61,161 nucleotides of DNA from Terriglobia bacterium (GCA_022452285.1 JAKUNG010000020.1:1-61161), one strand, 5' to 3'; numbered from the stretch's first letter, positions 37,001 through 45,935 are shown. Program-made: numbers and translations. The notes: generated by a model from the letters alone, not told the origin.

Positions 37001-37399
37001 AGGATCACCAGCATTGGCTAATGCTTCTGTTTCAAGAAATCGCTTGATCCAGTTCTGAAATTCTTTTTGTTGCTCAGGATCCAATTGTTTTGAGTCCTTT
37101 GGAGGCATTTCACCCTTATCGAGCATCGCGGCAACTTTGAGCCAAATCTCTGTTTTTTTTTGTACCTCTGTTAATGTTGTGAATTGTTGAAGGTCTAATT
37201 CCCCTAGATGCATGACCGTTGAATGACAACTTAGACAGAACTCTTGAATGACTGGTCGAATCTTTTTTCTATAATCATGTTCAAGTTCTTTAAAGGATGT
37301 TTGTTCATTACCCACCATGACGATAGGGCTTAAAATAATGGTTAAGCCAAGGTAAAAAAGAATCAATAGAGCAGAATATCGGATGGTTTTAGATCTCAT
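34091..37399 (-). CDS. Exported multidomain DUF1592/DUF1587-type c-type cytochrome protein
   Basis: An 1102-residue exported protein with an N-terminal hydrophobic signal (about residues 9-27). A cytochrome-like domain follows with heme motif CLSCH, then GEMPPKDSKQL. The DUF1587 segment is LSNAEYNYTLHDLTGIDF, the DUF1595/1592 region is SYFLWSSQPDEQL and WLHVYEFNLLEQ, and the DUF1588/1585 C-terminal part has PSCSSCHERIDPFGFALEGYD with a second CxxCH. This architecture is frequent in Planctomycetes-like bacteria and is thought to couple electron transfer to breakdown of an external substrate, which has not been shown. It pairs with the DUF1552 gene downstream. Confidence 0.92.
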   Translation of the reverse strand: MRSKTIRYSALLILFYLGLTIILSPIVMVGNEQTSFKELEHDYRKKIRPVIQEFCLSCHSTVMHLGELDLQQFTTLTEVQKKTEIWLKVAAMLDKGEMPPKDSKQLDPEQQKEFQNWIKRFLETEALANAGDPGPVVLRRLSNAEYNYTLHDLTGIDFNPASEFPSDNASGEGFTNAGNALMMSPGLLQKYIEAGKKIAQHAVLLPDGFRFSLQSTQRDWTDEILKKIRQFYKTFVNPQDLGVGSKVGNVNVHQNSRIGLAGILPLEKYFVATLTNREKLIKGKKTIESVAQEHGLNAKYLGILWSNLTDTTSIPLLNNIRNQWHSAQENQSKELVNTVSTWQKELWKFGPVGLIGRTGGPLRWMEPVDPLVTEQYLCQTIPTQIDSDEVVLSLVITDAGDGNEHDFVVLQRPRLVRVGRPDILLRDIRRLALNSVPLKTDNNPTYQEQWGLDPMLFGKHPNGTKIDGASLCIRAPSIIKMRLPSSLAKGRDFITSAVLEEKTGYEGSVQLALTTETPILKPGLFPPNMRVMFSSVTQVFSEERSVSFSHPILVSKNSATRRRFELALDKYRNLFPTALCFTQIVPVDEILTSRLFHREDDKLSQLMLNNREQGQLDRLWRELVFVSQSPLKEVTALELLLEATAGNGLNDRTQHKAIEPLRESVNIQADAFRQELVDAESKQLEALVDFSSQAYRRPLRKSEEKKIYELYNRLREQELSHDKAFRLTLARIFIGAPFLYKLEKVPLQGPAKVSDWELANRLSYFLWSSQPDEQLRSIASTGRLNNPEMLTLQAKRMLADVRIRRLATEFACQWLHVYEFNLLEQKSRKYYPEFSGLRDDMYEETILFFTNLFQRDDSLLTLLNADHTFLNEKLATLYEINGIKGETWQRTKGIQQHGRGGILGLATVLSKQSGASRTSPILRGNWVSEVLLGEKLPRPPQNVPQLPTDEFTTDGLTVRQLVSKHTNDPSCSSCHERIDPFGFALEGYDTIGRLREKDLAGRAIDTKTILPDGSAIQGLSGLRNYLLEKKLDDFIGQFCRKLLGYAIGRELKLSDEPLISAIQKKLRENNYHFSVAIEMIVQSRQFREIRGKSSYKSSAANY

Positions 37400-37637
37400 T
37401 TGAAAATTGGAATAGTAAATATCAATTTTATAACCAGATGGATCATCTTTTCTAATTTCCTGATCTGTTGGGTTATACCAACAGTAAGGTGGTAATAGTT
37501 AGTTACTAGAAGAGCTTTTTGTTTAATACAGCAATTGTAATTAAAGCTAAGGGTTTTGTTGAAGTCAATCAGTTCTATCTGATACAAAACTTTAATTAGC
37601 TAATTTTCACCTATTCTTTTCTAATGAACTAAAAATT

Positions 37638-37714
37638 TGGTAGGCCTGGAGGGATTCGAACCCCCGACCAACGGTTTAGGAAACCGTGACTCTATCCAGC
37701 TGAGCTACAGGCCC
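37638..37714 (-). tRNA. tRNA-Arg (anticodon CCU)
   Basis: On the minus strand: acceptor stem GGGCCTG/CAGGCCT with a terminal G-U pair, D-arm with AGCTCAGCTGGATAGAGT, anticodon stem ACGGT/ACCGT with loop TTCCTAA giving anticodon CCT (arginine, codon AGG), T-arm GGGGGTTCGAATCCCTC, discriminator A, and an encoded CCA at 37638-37640. Confidence 0.95.
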
Positions 37715-37817
37715 ATGTATCCATTTTCAAAACAATCTTTTGCAAATGACTGCTGTTTCCCTAGGACAATTCTTAAATAATTCATACGATTATTTTCCTG
37801 ATATTTATCCTCTTAAT

Positions 37818-37979
37818 CTACCAAATAAAAGGAAGTAATAAAAGGCTGTACGGTATCTGGATATGTAGATGAGAATGAGGATTGGAATCCTTTATGCGAA
37901 TCTTTTCATGCTTTAGATCTACATTAGTCCATTCAAACTTTACTTGCTCTGATGCACTAAATCCTGAGTATTTAATTAA
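37818..37979 (-). pseudogene. 5'-truncated gene remnant downstream of the DegT-like gene
   Basis: An open stretch of 53 codons with no ATG, GTG or TTG start, bounded by in-frame TAA (37980-37982) and TAG (37818-37820). Its translation has the amphipathic, non-random look of a real protein end: SASEQVKFEWTNVDLK, then KIRIKDSNPHSHLHIQIPYS and a hydrophobic tail. It lies directly after the DegT-like gene on the same strand and before tRNA-Arg. I read it as the surviving C-terminus of a lost last gene of the glycan operon. The family is not recognised. Confidence 0.4.
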
Positions 37980-38009
37980 TTATAAGAAGGGGAGATATCA
38001 ACAAATATT

Positions 38010-39209
38010 TTAATTGAATGGAAAGGTAAGCAATGTTGAGATTACCTTCGAAGCTTTTTCAGTCGAACCAGACAAAGAAATTGGAAGGTTTACAGTTTGT
38101 CGTGATAAACGAGATGCTACAGGATAGGTCATTCTATTGCCAGTACGCCTTTGGTAAGAGGGCATATCAGGAATACAATATTCTATCAATTGACCAAGTT
38201 GAACACCTCGCTTGAGGGCGTGGTTCATAAGAGATTTCCTGTGTTTGGTCTGAACAACATAGTGTGAATATGTTGTACCCTCAATCATTGAAGGGAGGAT
38301 TAAGTCTCCTAAATCTCTTAATTTTTGATTGTAGTAGTTAGCAATTTTTTTTCGACCAATCAAAATTTTTGAATAACGCTTACACTGAATAGTCCCAATT
38401 CTTCCTTGAGTAGGCGTAGTATCTGCCAAAAAATCTATTGGCATATCAATCTTATTTTCATCATAGTATTGGATAAAATGATCTAGAAATCCCAAATGTT
38501 CTAACTTATTTGTGAATCCATAAATTGAATCTTGGAAGGTTAACCAAGCTCCTAAAAGATATAATCTCATTTTAATGTCTTTTTTGAAGGATGATTTAGT
38601 GATTCGTTTATCTCTAATATAATGCAGTCGGTCGGCTAAAGCCGAATCATCAGTTGTAACCATGCCTCCAAAAATAGATGTAATGATTTTACTAATATTA
38701 CTTCCGTAAAACGCTGCGTGTCCTACCTTTTGTACCTGCTCGCCTTTCCAAGATGCAGCATAACTATGAGCACAGTCCTGAATAATAAATACGTTGGGGT
38801 TTTTTTTCATGTAATCCTTGAGGGCATCAAGGTTAACGGGATTACCAAAGAGGGAAGTAGCAATTACTGCAGCTGTATTACTACTTGTTACAGACTCAAC
38901 TTGATCCCAGTTCATATTGAAGTCCTCTGGATTACTATCAACAAAAACAGGTTCATTCCTGCTAAGAACAATGGCATGAGGAACAACAACACAAGTGTAG
39001 GCAGGGCAGATAATTTCTTGATCGGATATTCCAAGTGCTTCAAGGAGAAACAATAATCCTGTACGTCCATATGGAAAAAAAATCGCGTGTTTTTTTCCCA
39101 TTAGAGTAGCAAATGCACATTCAAATTCAGGAACATCGTCTAATTTATTGATTTTAAATAAAGTGGCAATTTCATGCCAACTTAAGTCGGGTTTTAATCT
39201 TGGAATCAA
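38010..39209 (-). CDS. DegT/DnrJ/EryC1/StrS-like PLP-dependent enzyme
   Basis: A 399-residue protein of the DegT/DnrJ/EryC1/StrS group. The N-terminal half contains FPYGRTGLLFLLEALG and CPAYTCVVVPHAI. D145 in FIIQDCAHSYAA should bind the cofactor nitrogen and K174 in FYGSNISKIITSIFGG forms the Schiff base. The longer spacing around the lysine and the sequence style differ from the aminotransferase at 29.6 kb, so a different amino sugar or a non-transaminating role is possible. It starts with TTG in a 4-base overlap (TTGA) with the stop of the toroid gene, with AGGAT upstream, the last link of a coupled chain from asnB. Confidence 0.87.
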   Translation of the reverse strand: MIPRLKPDLSWHEIATLFKINKLDDVPEFECAFATLMGKKHAIFFPYGRTGLLFLLEALGISDQEIICPAYTCVVVPHAIVLSRNEPVFVDSNPEDFNMNWDQVESVTSSNTAAVIATSLFGNPVNLDALKDYMKKNPNVFIIQDCAHSYAASWKGEQVQKVGHAAFYGSNISKIITSIFGGMVTTDDSALADRLHYIRDKRITKSSFKKDIKMRLYLLGAWLTFQDSIYGFTNKLEHLGFLDHFIQYYDENKIDMPIDFLADTTPTQGRIGTIQCKRYSKILIGRKKIANYYNQKLRDLGDLILPSMIEGTTYSHYVVQTKHRKSLMNHALKRGVQLGQLIEYCIPDMPSYQRRTGNRMTYPVASRLSRQTVNLPISLSGSTEKASKVISTLLTFPFN

Positions 39210-40762
39210 GTGGCATCATCCTGTTTTTGCCAATAACCTTGACTGGCCATTTGTGTTGCAACAAATGGCATGTCAATTTTTAATTTCTGCCAATTTGAGG
39301 GTTTATTTAACAACTCATCAGCAATAATGAATTTTTCTCCAAACATTATAGTTCTCTGATTAACTACTTTGCTGATTCTTTTACGTTTAAACAAAAGCCA
39401 GACCAAAAATTTTTTTACCAAATTATTTATCATTAAACTTCGCATGACTGTTATGTTTAGAAAGCGGAGAAAAATAAATTGACTTGGCGTAGGTAATGAA
39501 TCATTAACCTGGACCAATGGCACTGAAATCTTAATTTTATCTATACCAATGATAACCTCATTATCTTTTTGAAAAGCTTGTGTAGTGAAAAAAGTTCCCT
39601 TTTTATTGCTACAAACAATGCCAGTATCAATAATGTTTTTATTTTTTACTTTTGAAAAATGGTAACAAACTCCACCTTTGTGCGTAGAAATTACTGTATA
39701 GGACTTGGAATCACCACAAATAACTATTCCTGCTTTTTGGAATTTTAAAAGTTTTTGATCATTATCATTACAAGGTAAGAGTTCTTTTTTAGTAGGTTCA
39801 GGTTTATGCAGTACTGCTGCTAGGCAATAGGTATTAAACATAGGAATTAAATTTGGTTCATCCATTGTTTCTAGTGTTACTGTGCTGTAGGAGCTAATGG
39901 ATGATCGCATGTAGTCAGCCAGCATTCCTGCCTCTGGTATTTCATTTCGTAACAACTCTAAACCACCGGGGAAATAAAATCGCGTATTGCGGCTGCCATA
40001 TACACCGCCGAATGAACCGTCAGGATGGGCAAAATGACAGAGAAACCGAACTGATCGAGTCAAAGAATCCTGTAACTCTAGATCAGGGCGCAAGTGGTGA
40101 AGGTCTGCAAGATAATATGTACAAAGAGACTGGTATCCAGGATCAGCACCTTCATATTCCATGTACCATCCCTCACTAGACTGATGACTGATTATCCGGT
40201 CAAGAAATAACCTTCCGCGGGCACAACTGTTTTCACCAGTTAAAGCATGGTATTTATAAAGAGCTGCAGCAGCTGTAGCAAGATGATTTGAGATTAGGCC
40301 GTGGCTCTCATCAGAGTTATGTAAAAACCTAATTAGAGGAGAAATTTCGACAAGAATTTTTTCACGGTCAGCATCAGAAAGTTCATTTGCTAGTGTTTGA
40401 ACAGTAGTTAGTAAATCATACGCGACTAGAGCAGTTACGCAGAATGATGATTCATGAGGAAATGCTTCTCCAAGACTACCGTTAGAATCTCGAATTGTGG
40501 CGACAGCATTAACCATATGTAATATTCGTTTTATTATTACTTTTTTTTCTATCTTTTCAGGTAAAAGATTTGCGTTCAACAGACGAGCTAATCCATTTGC
40601 TGCACCCTGAAAGGTAGCGTTACCAAAATCTGTTAATTTCCATGACCAATAATAACGGTCCCCCAATCCTATTGTAGGGCTTACTGGATTCTTGTCATAC
40701 AGAGCCAGTATGCGCGGAAGTACACGATCAATTTGATTTAAGTAAGGATTATTTCCGTTCAT
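39206..40762 (-). CDS. Alpha/alpha-toroid protein of a polysaccharide locus, unknown activity
   Basis: A 518-residue protein. The first 300 residues show repeated helix pairs with aromatic and Gly motifs (YYWSWKLTDFGNATFQGAANG, SHGLISNHLATAAAALYKYHAL in pieces, GWYMEYEGADPGYQSLCTYYLADL, HPDGSFGG) resembling the alpha/alpha toroid of heparinase and prenyltransferase-type proteins in exopolysaccharide clusters. The last 200 residues are beta-rich and end with a short amphipathic part. I infer a polysaccharide lyase-like or binding role, and no catalytic set is recognised with confidence. The ATG at 40762 overlaps the stop of the deacetylase gene (ATGA), which decides the start. Confidence 0.72.
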   Translation of the reverse strand: MNGNNPYLNQIDRVLPRILALYDKNPVSPTIGLGDRYYWSWKLTDFGNATFQGAANGLARLLNANLLPEKIEKKVIIKRILHMVNAVATIRDSNGSLGEAFPHESSFCVTALVAYDLLTTVQTLANELSDADREKILVEISPLIRFLHNSDESHGLISNHLATAAAALYKYHALTGENSCARGRLFLDRIISHQSSEGWYMEYEGADPGYQSLCTYYLADLHHLRPDLELQDSLTRSVRFLCHFAHPDGSFGGVYGSRNTRFYFPGGLELLRNEIPEAGMLADYMRSSISSYSTVTLETMDEPNLIPMFNTYCLAAVLHKPEPTKKELLPCNDNDQKLLKFQKAGIVICGDSKSYTVISTHKGGVCYHFSKVKNKNIIDTGIVCSNKKGTFFTTQAFQKDNEVIIGIDKIKISVPLVQVNDSLPTPSQFIFLRFLNITVMRSLMINNLVKKFLVWLLFKRKRISKVVNQRTIMFGEKFIIADELLNKPSNWQKLKIDMPFVATQMASQGYWQKQDDAT

Positions 40763-42081
40763 GACTGTGAATTCAGTTCTGCCCAATAGGCAAGTAAATC
40801 CTCATATCCCGATAACCACCCATAGTCTTTGCCACATGCCTGAGTATGCCAAATTATAGATCCTACTCCACCCACTATATACAGTTCATCTAATAAACAT
40901 TTCATAGAAGCTAAGCGGTCTTTGGAGGAAAGCATATTATAATCATAGAGGTGTGAGTCCATTAAAACCATTGGTATCGATTCCAACTTTTTCGGATAAT
41001 TTTTATCTGAGGCAACTATCATACGTAAAGCAGCTGAATTCCTAAACCCTGATCGGTCATTAAACCCTAAAGTAGTGTCCAAAGTAAGGCCAGCCTGCAA
41101 TTGGGCATTCCAGGTTTTTCCCCAGGAAAAACGCAACCAATGTTGCCGAATAGATTTAACTGGTTTACCGATGACTTCCTCTAAATTTTTTCTTTGTTGG
41201 TCGATACCTTTTGGATGATCCCATGAGAGTACCGATGGATGTAATCCAATATGCCAGCCCCCTTGTAATAAATTGACATAAACTGACTGGAGGGTCTTAT
41301 TTGTAACATCATAACTTGGGTCAATTAACAAAGCTCTTAAAGAGCGTTTCCAGCCTGTTTCTCCAGCATAGAAATGAAAAGTACTTCGAACTCCATACTT
41401 TTTTTCGATTTCCATTAGATGCGGTATACACATATAGTTGTCAGCTGAAAATAGGAAACGCAAGACAGCCAAACATTTTCTCAATGCCTCTATTGGTTGG
41501 CCTTTTACTAGAGCCCTTACAGCATTAAAAAGATTGAATAAAGATTGTTTAACCCTTATAACGATTGTTTTATATATTGCATCCACATCATGAGTCAACA
41601 CTAGTTCAGCCTTTGGCAACGATCCAAAAAGTACAGCTTCATCAGCATCAAGGGTGTGAGCTGCCCAGCGCCTTAAAAAAATTCCAATTCGATTTACCCA
41701 TGCGTAGTCCCAAAGACGTTGATCCCATCCAATAAGCTTAATAGAGTACGAATTTATGCAGCCATTTTGATTCTCCCAAACTCGTTCGGCAAAACCATGA
41801 GCCATCCAATATATAACGTCAAACCAAGGTACTTGTTCCCATTTATTGAACCAGAAAGAAGGAACAAGAATTTTGCCTTTTACGCCACAGTCATAGGCCC
41901 ATTCTGGCAATTCTACTAAACTTAACTTTACTGGTAGTTCTGATGGAATTACATTGGTTTGGGCTACTGGAAGATTTAGTATCTTATCTGAACCCTTTTG
42001 CCAGTAACAATCGAGCATATCCATTACTATTAGTTTTGCATTAGAACTTGACCAGTCTAAAGGAGGAGAGTTTTCTTTCAA
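40759..42081 (-). CDS. Polysaccharide deacetylase-family protein (NodB-like)
   Basis: A 440-residue protein with an uncharacterised N-terminal half and a NodB-homology region starting at LVLTHDVDAIYK, where the two Asp are the catalytic-base and metal-ligand positions. WHIGLHPSVLSW supplies the His metal ligands, RQHWLRFSW is the next conserved strand, and a C-terminal GSIIWHTQACGK-like segment carries a His. Such proteins remove acetyl groups from surface polysaccharide. The version with an N-terminal extension is common beside asparagine synthase genes in exopolysaccharide clusters. It begins with TTG overlapping the asnB stop (TTGA). No signal peptide is evident. Confidence 0.82.
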   Translation of the reverse strand: MKENSPPLDWSSSNAKLIVMDMLDCYWQKGSDKILNLPVAQTNVIPSELPVKLSLVELPEWAYDCGVKGKILVPSFWFNKWEQVPWFDVIYWMAHGFAERVWENQNGCINSYSIKLIGWDQRLWDYAWVNRIGIFLRRWAAHTLDADEAVLFGSLPKAELVLTHDVDAIYKTIVIRVKQSLFNLFNAVRALVKGQPIEALRKCLAVLRFLFSADNYMCIPHLMEIEKKYGVRSTFHFYAGETGWKRSLRALLIDPSYDVTNKTLQSVYVNLLQGGWHIGLHPSVLSWDHPKGIDQQRKNLEEVIGKPVKSIRQHWLRFSWGKTWNAQLQAGLTLDTTLGFNDRSGFRNSAALRMIVASDKNYPKKLESIPMVLMDSHLYDYNMLSSKDRLASMKCLLDELYIVGGVGSIIWHTQACGKDYGWLSGYEDLLAYWAELNSQS

Positions 42082-43901
42082 TATTTAATCCCAACTTTAT
42101 ATTGCCGTGTCCAAGATTCAATGCACAAAAGAATCCAAATTCGGTGTGCTCGTCGTTCATCCAAAGCGAAAGGAAGAGGTCTCTTAACATGGGAATAAAT
42201 CAGTTTTTCTCGCTCTACACGAGGGATAATCATATCCAGGACACTAGATGAATATAATAGTCGATCGGTTACATATTCTAAGAGTTCTTTACGAAACCAT
42301 TTTCGAAGTGGGGTTGGAAAGCCTCTTTTTGGTGCACTTAAAAGAGCTTTTGGGACTATACCTTTAGCAACTTCTCGAAGCAATCCCTTCAGTTGACCTT
42401 TGGGAAGTTTCTCTGTCATTTCAATACGATTTGCCCAGTTAATTAGATCAGAACTCCAAAGGGGCACCCGCGTTTCCAAGGAATGTGCCATTGATAAAGC
42501 ATCTTCAACAAGTAAAAGTCCAGGTAGATATATGGACTGATAGTATGCTTGAAGATCATTTAGAGGAGATGTCGAAGTGCTGTGAAAGTTATTTTCTAGT
42601 GTTGAAGAGCTCTTGGTAAACAATGCCGGCGCTAAGGGAGTCTTTTTTTCTTTTATGCGTTTTAAGGTCATATAGAGAACCCAAGGAATTTGGTTATAAC
42701 TTAGATGTCTTATCACTTGCCAGAATCGAGCTGATAACCACCCATTTTGAATTAATAAAGCCGCTTTGAAAATTGGATAACCAGCAAACAATTCATCGCC
42801 ACCATGACCTGATAAAAAGACTTTTCGATTTTTTCCAGCTATACGAGCCACCATATATTGAGAAAATGATCCCATGCCCATACGAGGTTGGCCTAAATGG
42901 TCAATCAATTTATCAAAGTGATTAATAAAATCATTAGCAGTAATTTTGACCTCATTAAACTCAATGCCAATTTGCTTTGCAACCATTCGACTATAGGGTC
43001 TTTCATCATAGTAACTGTCTTTGTCGTCAAAAAAACCAGTGAAACTTGTTAATCCTCCTGCATGGCGCGCTGCCATACATGCGACAAGAGAGCTATCTAA
43101 TCCGCCTGAGAGATAAACTCCCATTGGGACATCACTTAACAAATGTTGTCTTACCGAATTTTCAATTTTTTGCCGTGTCAAATGAATGAGCTCATGGGTA
43201 TCTAGTTTCAGTAGACCTTTTTGATGGGAGGATTCAATGGTTTGAACGAAAGATTTGGACTCTAGAGAAAAAATTCTGGATTCACCAGGTTGGAGGCTTT
43301 CAACCTTTTTAAATAAGGAATATTGTTGAGGATAGTTTTCGAATGTTAGATAACACCGTAAAACATCCTCGTCAAGATCTCGCGACAAATCTTTGGCGAC
43401 AGAAAAAATAGCTTTTATTTCAGATGAAAATAAAACCGTTGAATCTGAAAGAGTTGCAAAAAAAAGAGGTTTGATGCCAAGACAATCTCTAAAAATTAGA
43501 AGGTTTTTTGAGCGTTCATCATACCAAGCCGCAGCAAACATTCCATTTAGGCTTTTGATGATGGAATGGCCATTCAATCGAAGACCCGCTATTAAAGTTT
43601 CAGTATCAGAGGAACTAGAAAAAATCCATCCTTTCTTCTCGAGTTGGGGACGAAAAAACTGATGATTATAGATTTCCCCATTGTAAACTAAAGCGGAACT
43701 ATGTTTACACATGGGTTGAGCTGCCGCTTCACTTAAATCAAGGATGGCCAGACGAACATGGCCAAGTACGCAGTTTCCATCGCTACTTACATAAAGACCT
43801 TCTCCATCTGGTCCACGGTAGCTAATGGTCTGAATTGTATCCTCTATTCTTTCCTTGTAATTTAGTGCGTGGGGACCGAAAGCACCTAAAAATCCACACA
43901 T
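42078..43901 (-). CDS. asnB: Asparagine synthase (glutamine-hydrolysing), exopolysaccharide-associated type
   Basis: A 607-residue two-domain enzyme. The N-terminal glutaminase domain begins with the nucleophile Cys2 (MCGFLGAFG) and includes SYRGPDGEGLY, GHVRLAILDLS and LVYNGEIYNH. The C-terminal synthetase domain has the PP-loop VYLSGGLDSSLVACMA and GHGGDELFAGYP. All catalytic residues visible in the family are kept, so it should transfer amide nitrogen from glutamine. In such clusters the enzyme may amidate a uronic acid or other sugar acid rather than make free asparagine, which is inference. It is the first gene of a chain whose downstream genes overlap by four bases. Confidence 0.93.
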   Translation of the reverse strand: MCGFLGAFGPHALNYKERIEDTIQTISYRGPDGEGLYVSSDGNCVLGHVRLAILDLSEAAAQPMCKHSSALVYNGEIYNHQFFRPQLEKKGWIFSSSSDTETLIAGLRLNGHSIIKSLNGMFAAAWYDERSKNLLIFRDCLGIKPLFFATLSDSTVLFSSEIKAIFSVAKDLSRDLDEDVLRCYLTFENYPQQYSLFKKVESLQPGESRIFSLESKSFVQTIESSHQKGLLKLDTHELIHLTRQKIENSVRQHLLSDVPMGVYLSGGLDSSLVACMAARHAGGLTSFTGFFDDKDSYYDERPYSRMVAKQIGIEFNEVKITANDFINHFDKLIDHLGQPRMGMGSFSQYMVARIAGKNRKVFLSGHGGDELFAGYPIFKAALLIQNGWLSARFWQVIRHLSYNQIPWVLYMTLKRIKEKKTPLAPALFTKSSSTLENNFHSTSTSPLNDLQAYYQSIYLPGLLLVEDALSMAHSLETRVPLWSSDLINWANRIEMTEKLPKGQLKGLLREVAKGIVPKALLSAPKRGFPTPLRKWFRKELLEYVTDRLLYSSSVLDMIIPRVEREKLIYSHVKRPLPFALDERRAHRIWILLCIESWTRQYKVGIKY

Positions 43902-43981
43902 AATTTCACATTAAATCCAGAAGGAGATGGGCAAAATAGTTATCTAGTTGGAACTAGGGCAAATACACTCGAAAACCAATC

Positions 43982-44803
43982 CTAAATTTTATAATAACTA
44001 AATAGTTTCCAGGCTGTAATTAAATCCTTTAATTCTAATAATTTCCCTTTAAAAGAACTCACGTCAGATTTTTTAGGGAATGAAAAATATTGCTTTTCCT
44101 CTGCCTTATTTTCTTCACGAATATTATTGTTCAAGTTGTCTGCTAATCTATCAAACATTAAGGATGATTCATAGTAGACCTTGAGATGGTGGTAACTTAC
44201 CGAACGTGTATAATCAATGGGAAATTTTGAGCGGGTAATTATGTGACCTTCATCAATTTTTTGGACCATTAAATGAAAGGAACCTCCAATCTCAGATTCC
44301 TTGTTGTGTAATGCTTGAAAAATAGAACCCAAACCCTTGTACTTAGGTAAAAGAGAACCATGGAAATTAATTGAAGCAAGCTTGGGAATTGATAATAAAG
44401 GACCCTTTAGAATCTTGCTAAATCGAAAACAAAAAAGAATGTCACATTCATTTCTGTCATGGAAACCATCCCGGTTGATTGAAATATCGATATGGTCGTA
44501 GTCAATTTTTGAAGACTTGCAGATGTCTAGCGGTGTAAGAATTAATGCCTTCTCTTTTAATGTAAGGATTTTGGTCATGAATCTATAAAATAAGAGTTCA
44601 AACCCTTGATATAGCGCATAGCGCCAGCCAGAGGATTTTATAACTTTACGAAAAACTTCAACACTACCCATACCCCCCATACATTCTTTTTCGAAATAAA
44701 CTTTCTCAACAGTATAAGAGGTGCTGTTTAGTAGTCCCCTCAGCATGATTCCAGCAAAGGGATCATTAGAGGAAAAGACAACAACTTTATAAGGATTTGT
44801 CAT
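43982..44803 (-). CDS. Formyltransferase-fold protein (sugar N-formyltransferase-like)
   Basis: A 273-residue protein with a formyltransferase catalytic core: NFHGSLLPKYKGLGSIFQAL holds the Asn-His pair, and KIDEGHIITRS holds the Asp of the Asn-His-Asp set. The N-terminal region (KVVVFSSNDPFAGIMLRGL) looks like the formyl-tetrahydrofolate-binding fold. The length and the surroundings fit nucleotide-sugar amine formyltransferases better than methionyl-tRNA formyltransferase. The ATG at 44803 (MTNPYKV) is chosen, which overlaps the upstream GT2 gene by 17 bases. A longer frame from 44857 would overlap by 71. No clear ribosome binding site was found. The acceptor amino sugar is probably made by one of the DegT-type enzymes. 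Confidence 0.78.
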   Translation of the reverse strand: MTNPYKVVVFSSNDPFAGIMLRGLLNSTSYTVEKVYFEKECMGGMGSVEVFRKVIKSSGWRYALYQGFELLFYRFMTKILTLKEKALILTPLDICKSSKIDYDHIDISINRDGFHDRNECDILFCFRFSKILKGPLLSIPKLASINFHGSLLPKYKGLGSIFQALHNKESEIGGSFHLMVQKIDEGHIITRSKFPIDYTRSVSYHHLKVYYESSLMFDRLADNLNNNIREENKAEEKQYFSFPKKSDVSSFKGKLLELKDLITAWKLFSYYKI

Positions 44804-45866
44804 CGTCACAGTCTGGCTCGTTATTAATGTTATTCTTCCGATTTTGACGTTGACCAAAATAGAGAATCATTTTCTGATTTTCGTTGTGTTGCATCGTCAA
44901 AACTTGACAGAGTGTAAGAAAGAAAAGTAATTGGAATCCCAACACATAAGCTACTGCAGCAATTCCAAAAGTATGAGGTGATTGACTATAGGCTGTGGAC
45001 ATGGCTAGCCATAGAGAATGTGAAAGATTATCATTCCAAGAAAAATTTTCATAGGTAGTCCACATAATGACTATGGTTTCATAAATTGCTACACACATAA
45101 TGAATCCAGCCACAGCTAAAAAAAATCGGGTTGGCTTAAGTAGTAAACCATAAAGAAGATGTTTTTTTGCAGATGAAACAAATTTTTGTGAGGTTTTACG
45201 ACGGGGACTTTGTTTTTGATTTTTCCAGTGTAATCTGCCAGGTATTTCCAAAACACTAGCCCCCTGAACACAAAGTTTACTTAACATTTCTAGGTGAAGT
45301 TCTTTGCTATTTTCAAAAAAAGGTATTTGGCGTACTAGCTTGCCTCGATAGCCACGGACCACACAAGTTACCGTATGTAACTTGCCGGGCAGTGAACCGG
45401 ACAGCAGCCAATTAGCAGCTCTGGAAATTAGTCTGCGAATAATAGGGACTCCAACAACTGTTCCTTTAGGCATATATGGACTGACAACGACCACATCAAG
45501 GGAAGGATCTAGATTGAATGACTCCAAAATCTCTCCGATATGGTTAACATCGTAGGAAAGGTCTGCATCTAAGCAAATTACATATTTGCCCTGTGAACAG
45601 GCAATACCAAACTTAATGGCTGCCCCACGACCCCGATTATTGTTATAACCAAGTTTTGGAATTATTTGGGAAAATTTGTTGGATGCTTCACAGATGATGA
45701 CAGCAGTATCATCATTACTACCATCATTAATTGGGAGAATTTCATATTCAAGATTTGGATATTTTTCATTGAGATAGCAACAGATAGTCTCTAAAGTTGT
45801 GGCAATAATATCCTTTTCATTATAACAAGGGATGATGACTGACAAGATTGGATTTCTAGTTTTCAT
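44787..45866 (-). CDS. GT2 glycosyltransferase with C-terminal membrane helices
   Basis: A 359-residue family 2 glycosyltransferase. The catalytic domain shows LSVIIPCYNEKDII, INDGSNDDT, the GRGAAIKFGI segment and the metal-binding ICLDADLSYD, which resemble dolichyl-phosphate glucose/mannose synthases. Two helices (about residues 245-275 and 300-330) anchor it to the membrane. It is the first functional gene after the remnant at 45936-46124 and overlaps the formyltransferase gene. The ATG at 45866 is preceded by GTGGGTAA. It probably loads a sugar on a polyprenyl phosphate for this cassette. Confidence 0.87.
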   Translation of the reverse strand: MKTRNPILSVIIPCYNEKDIIATTLETICCYLNEKYPNLEYEILPINDGSNDDTAVIICEASNKFSQIIPKLGYNNNRGRGAAIKFGIACSQGKYVICLDADLSYDVNHIGEILESFNLDPSLDVVVVSPYMPKGTVVGVPIIRRLISRAANWLLSGSLPGKLHTVTCVVRGYRGKLVRQIPFFENSKELHLEMLSKLCVQGASVLEIPGRLHWKNQKQSPRRKTSQKFVSSAKKHLLYGLLLKPTRFFLAVAGFIMCVAIYETIVIMWTTYENFSWNDNLSHSLWLAMSTAYSQSPHTFGIAAVAYVLGFQLLFFLTLCQVLTMQHNENQKMILYFGQRQNRKNNINNEPDCDDDKSL

Positions 45867-45935
45867 TTACCCACTAACTCCAATTTAATTTGTACCATAG
45901 TTACACATTTTTCCTATTATTGACGGTAAAATCTA

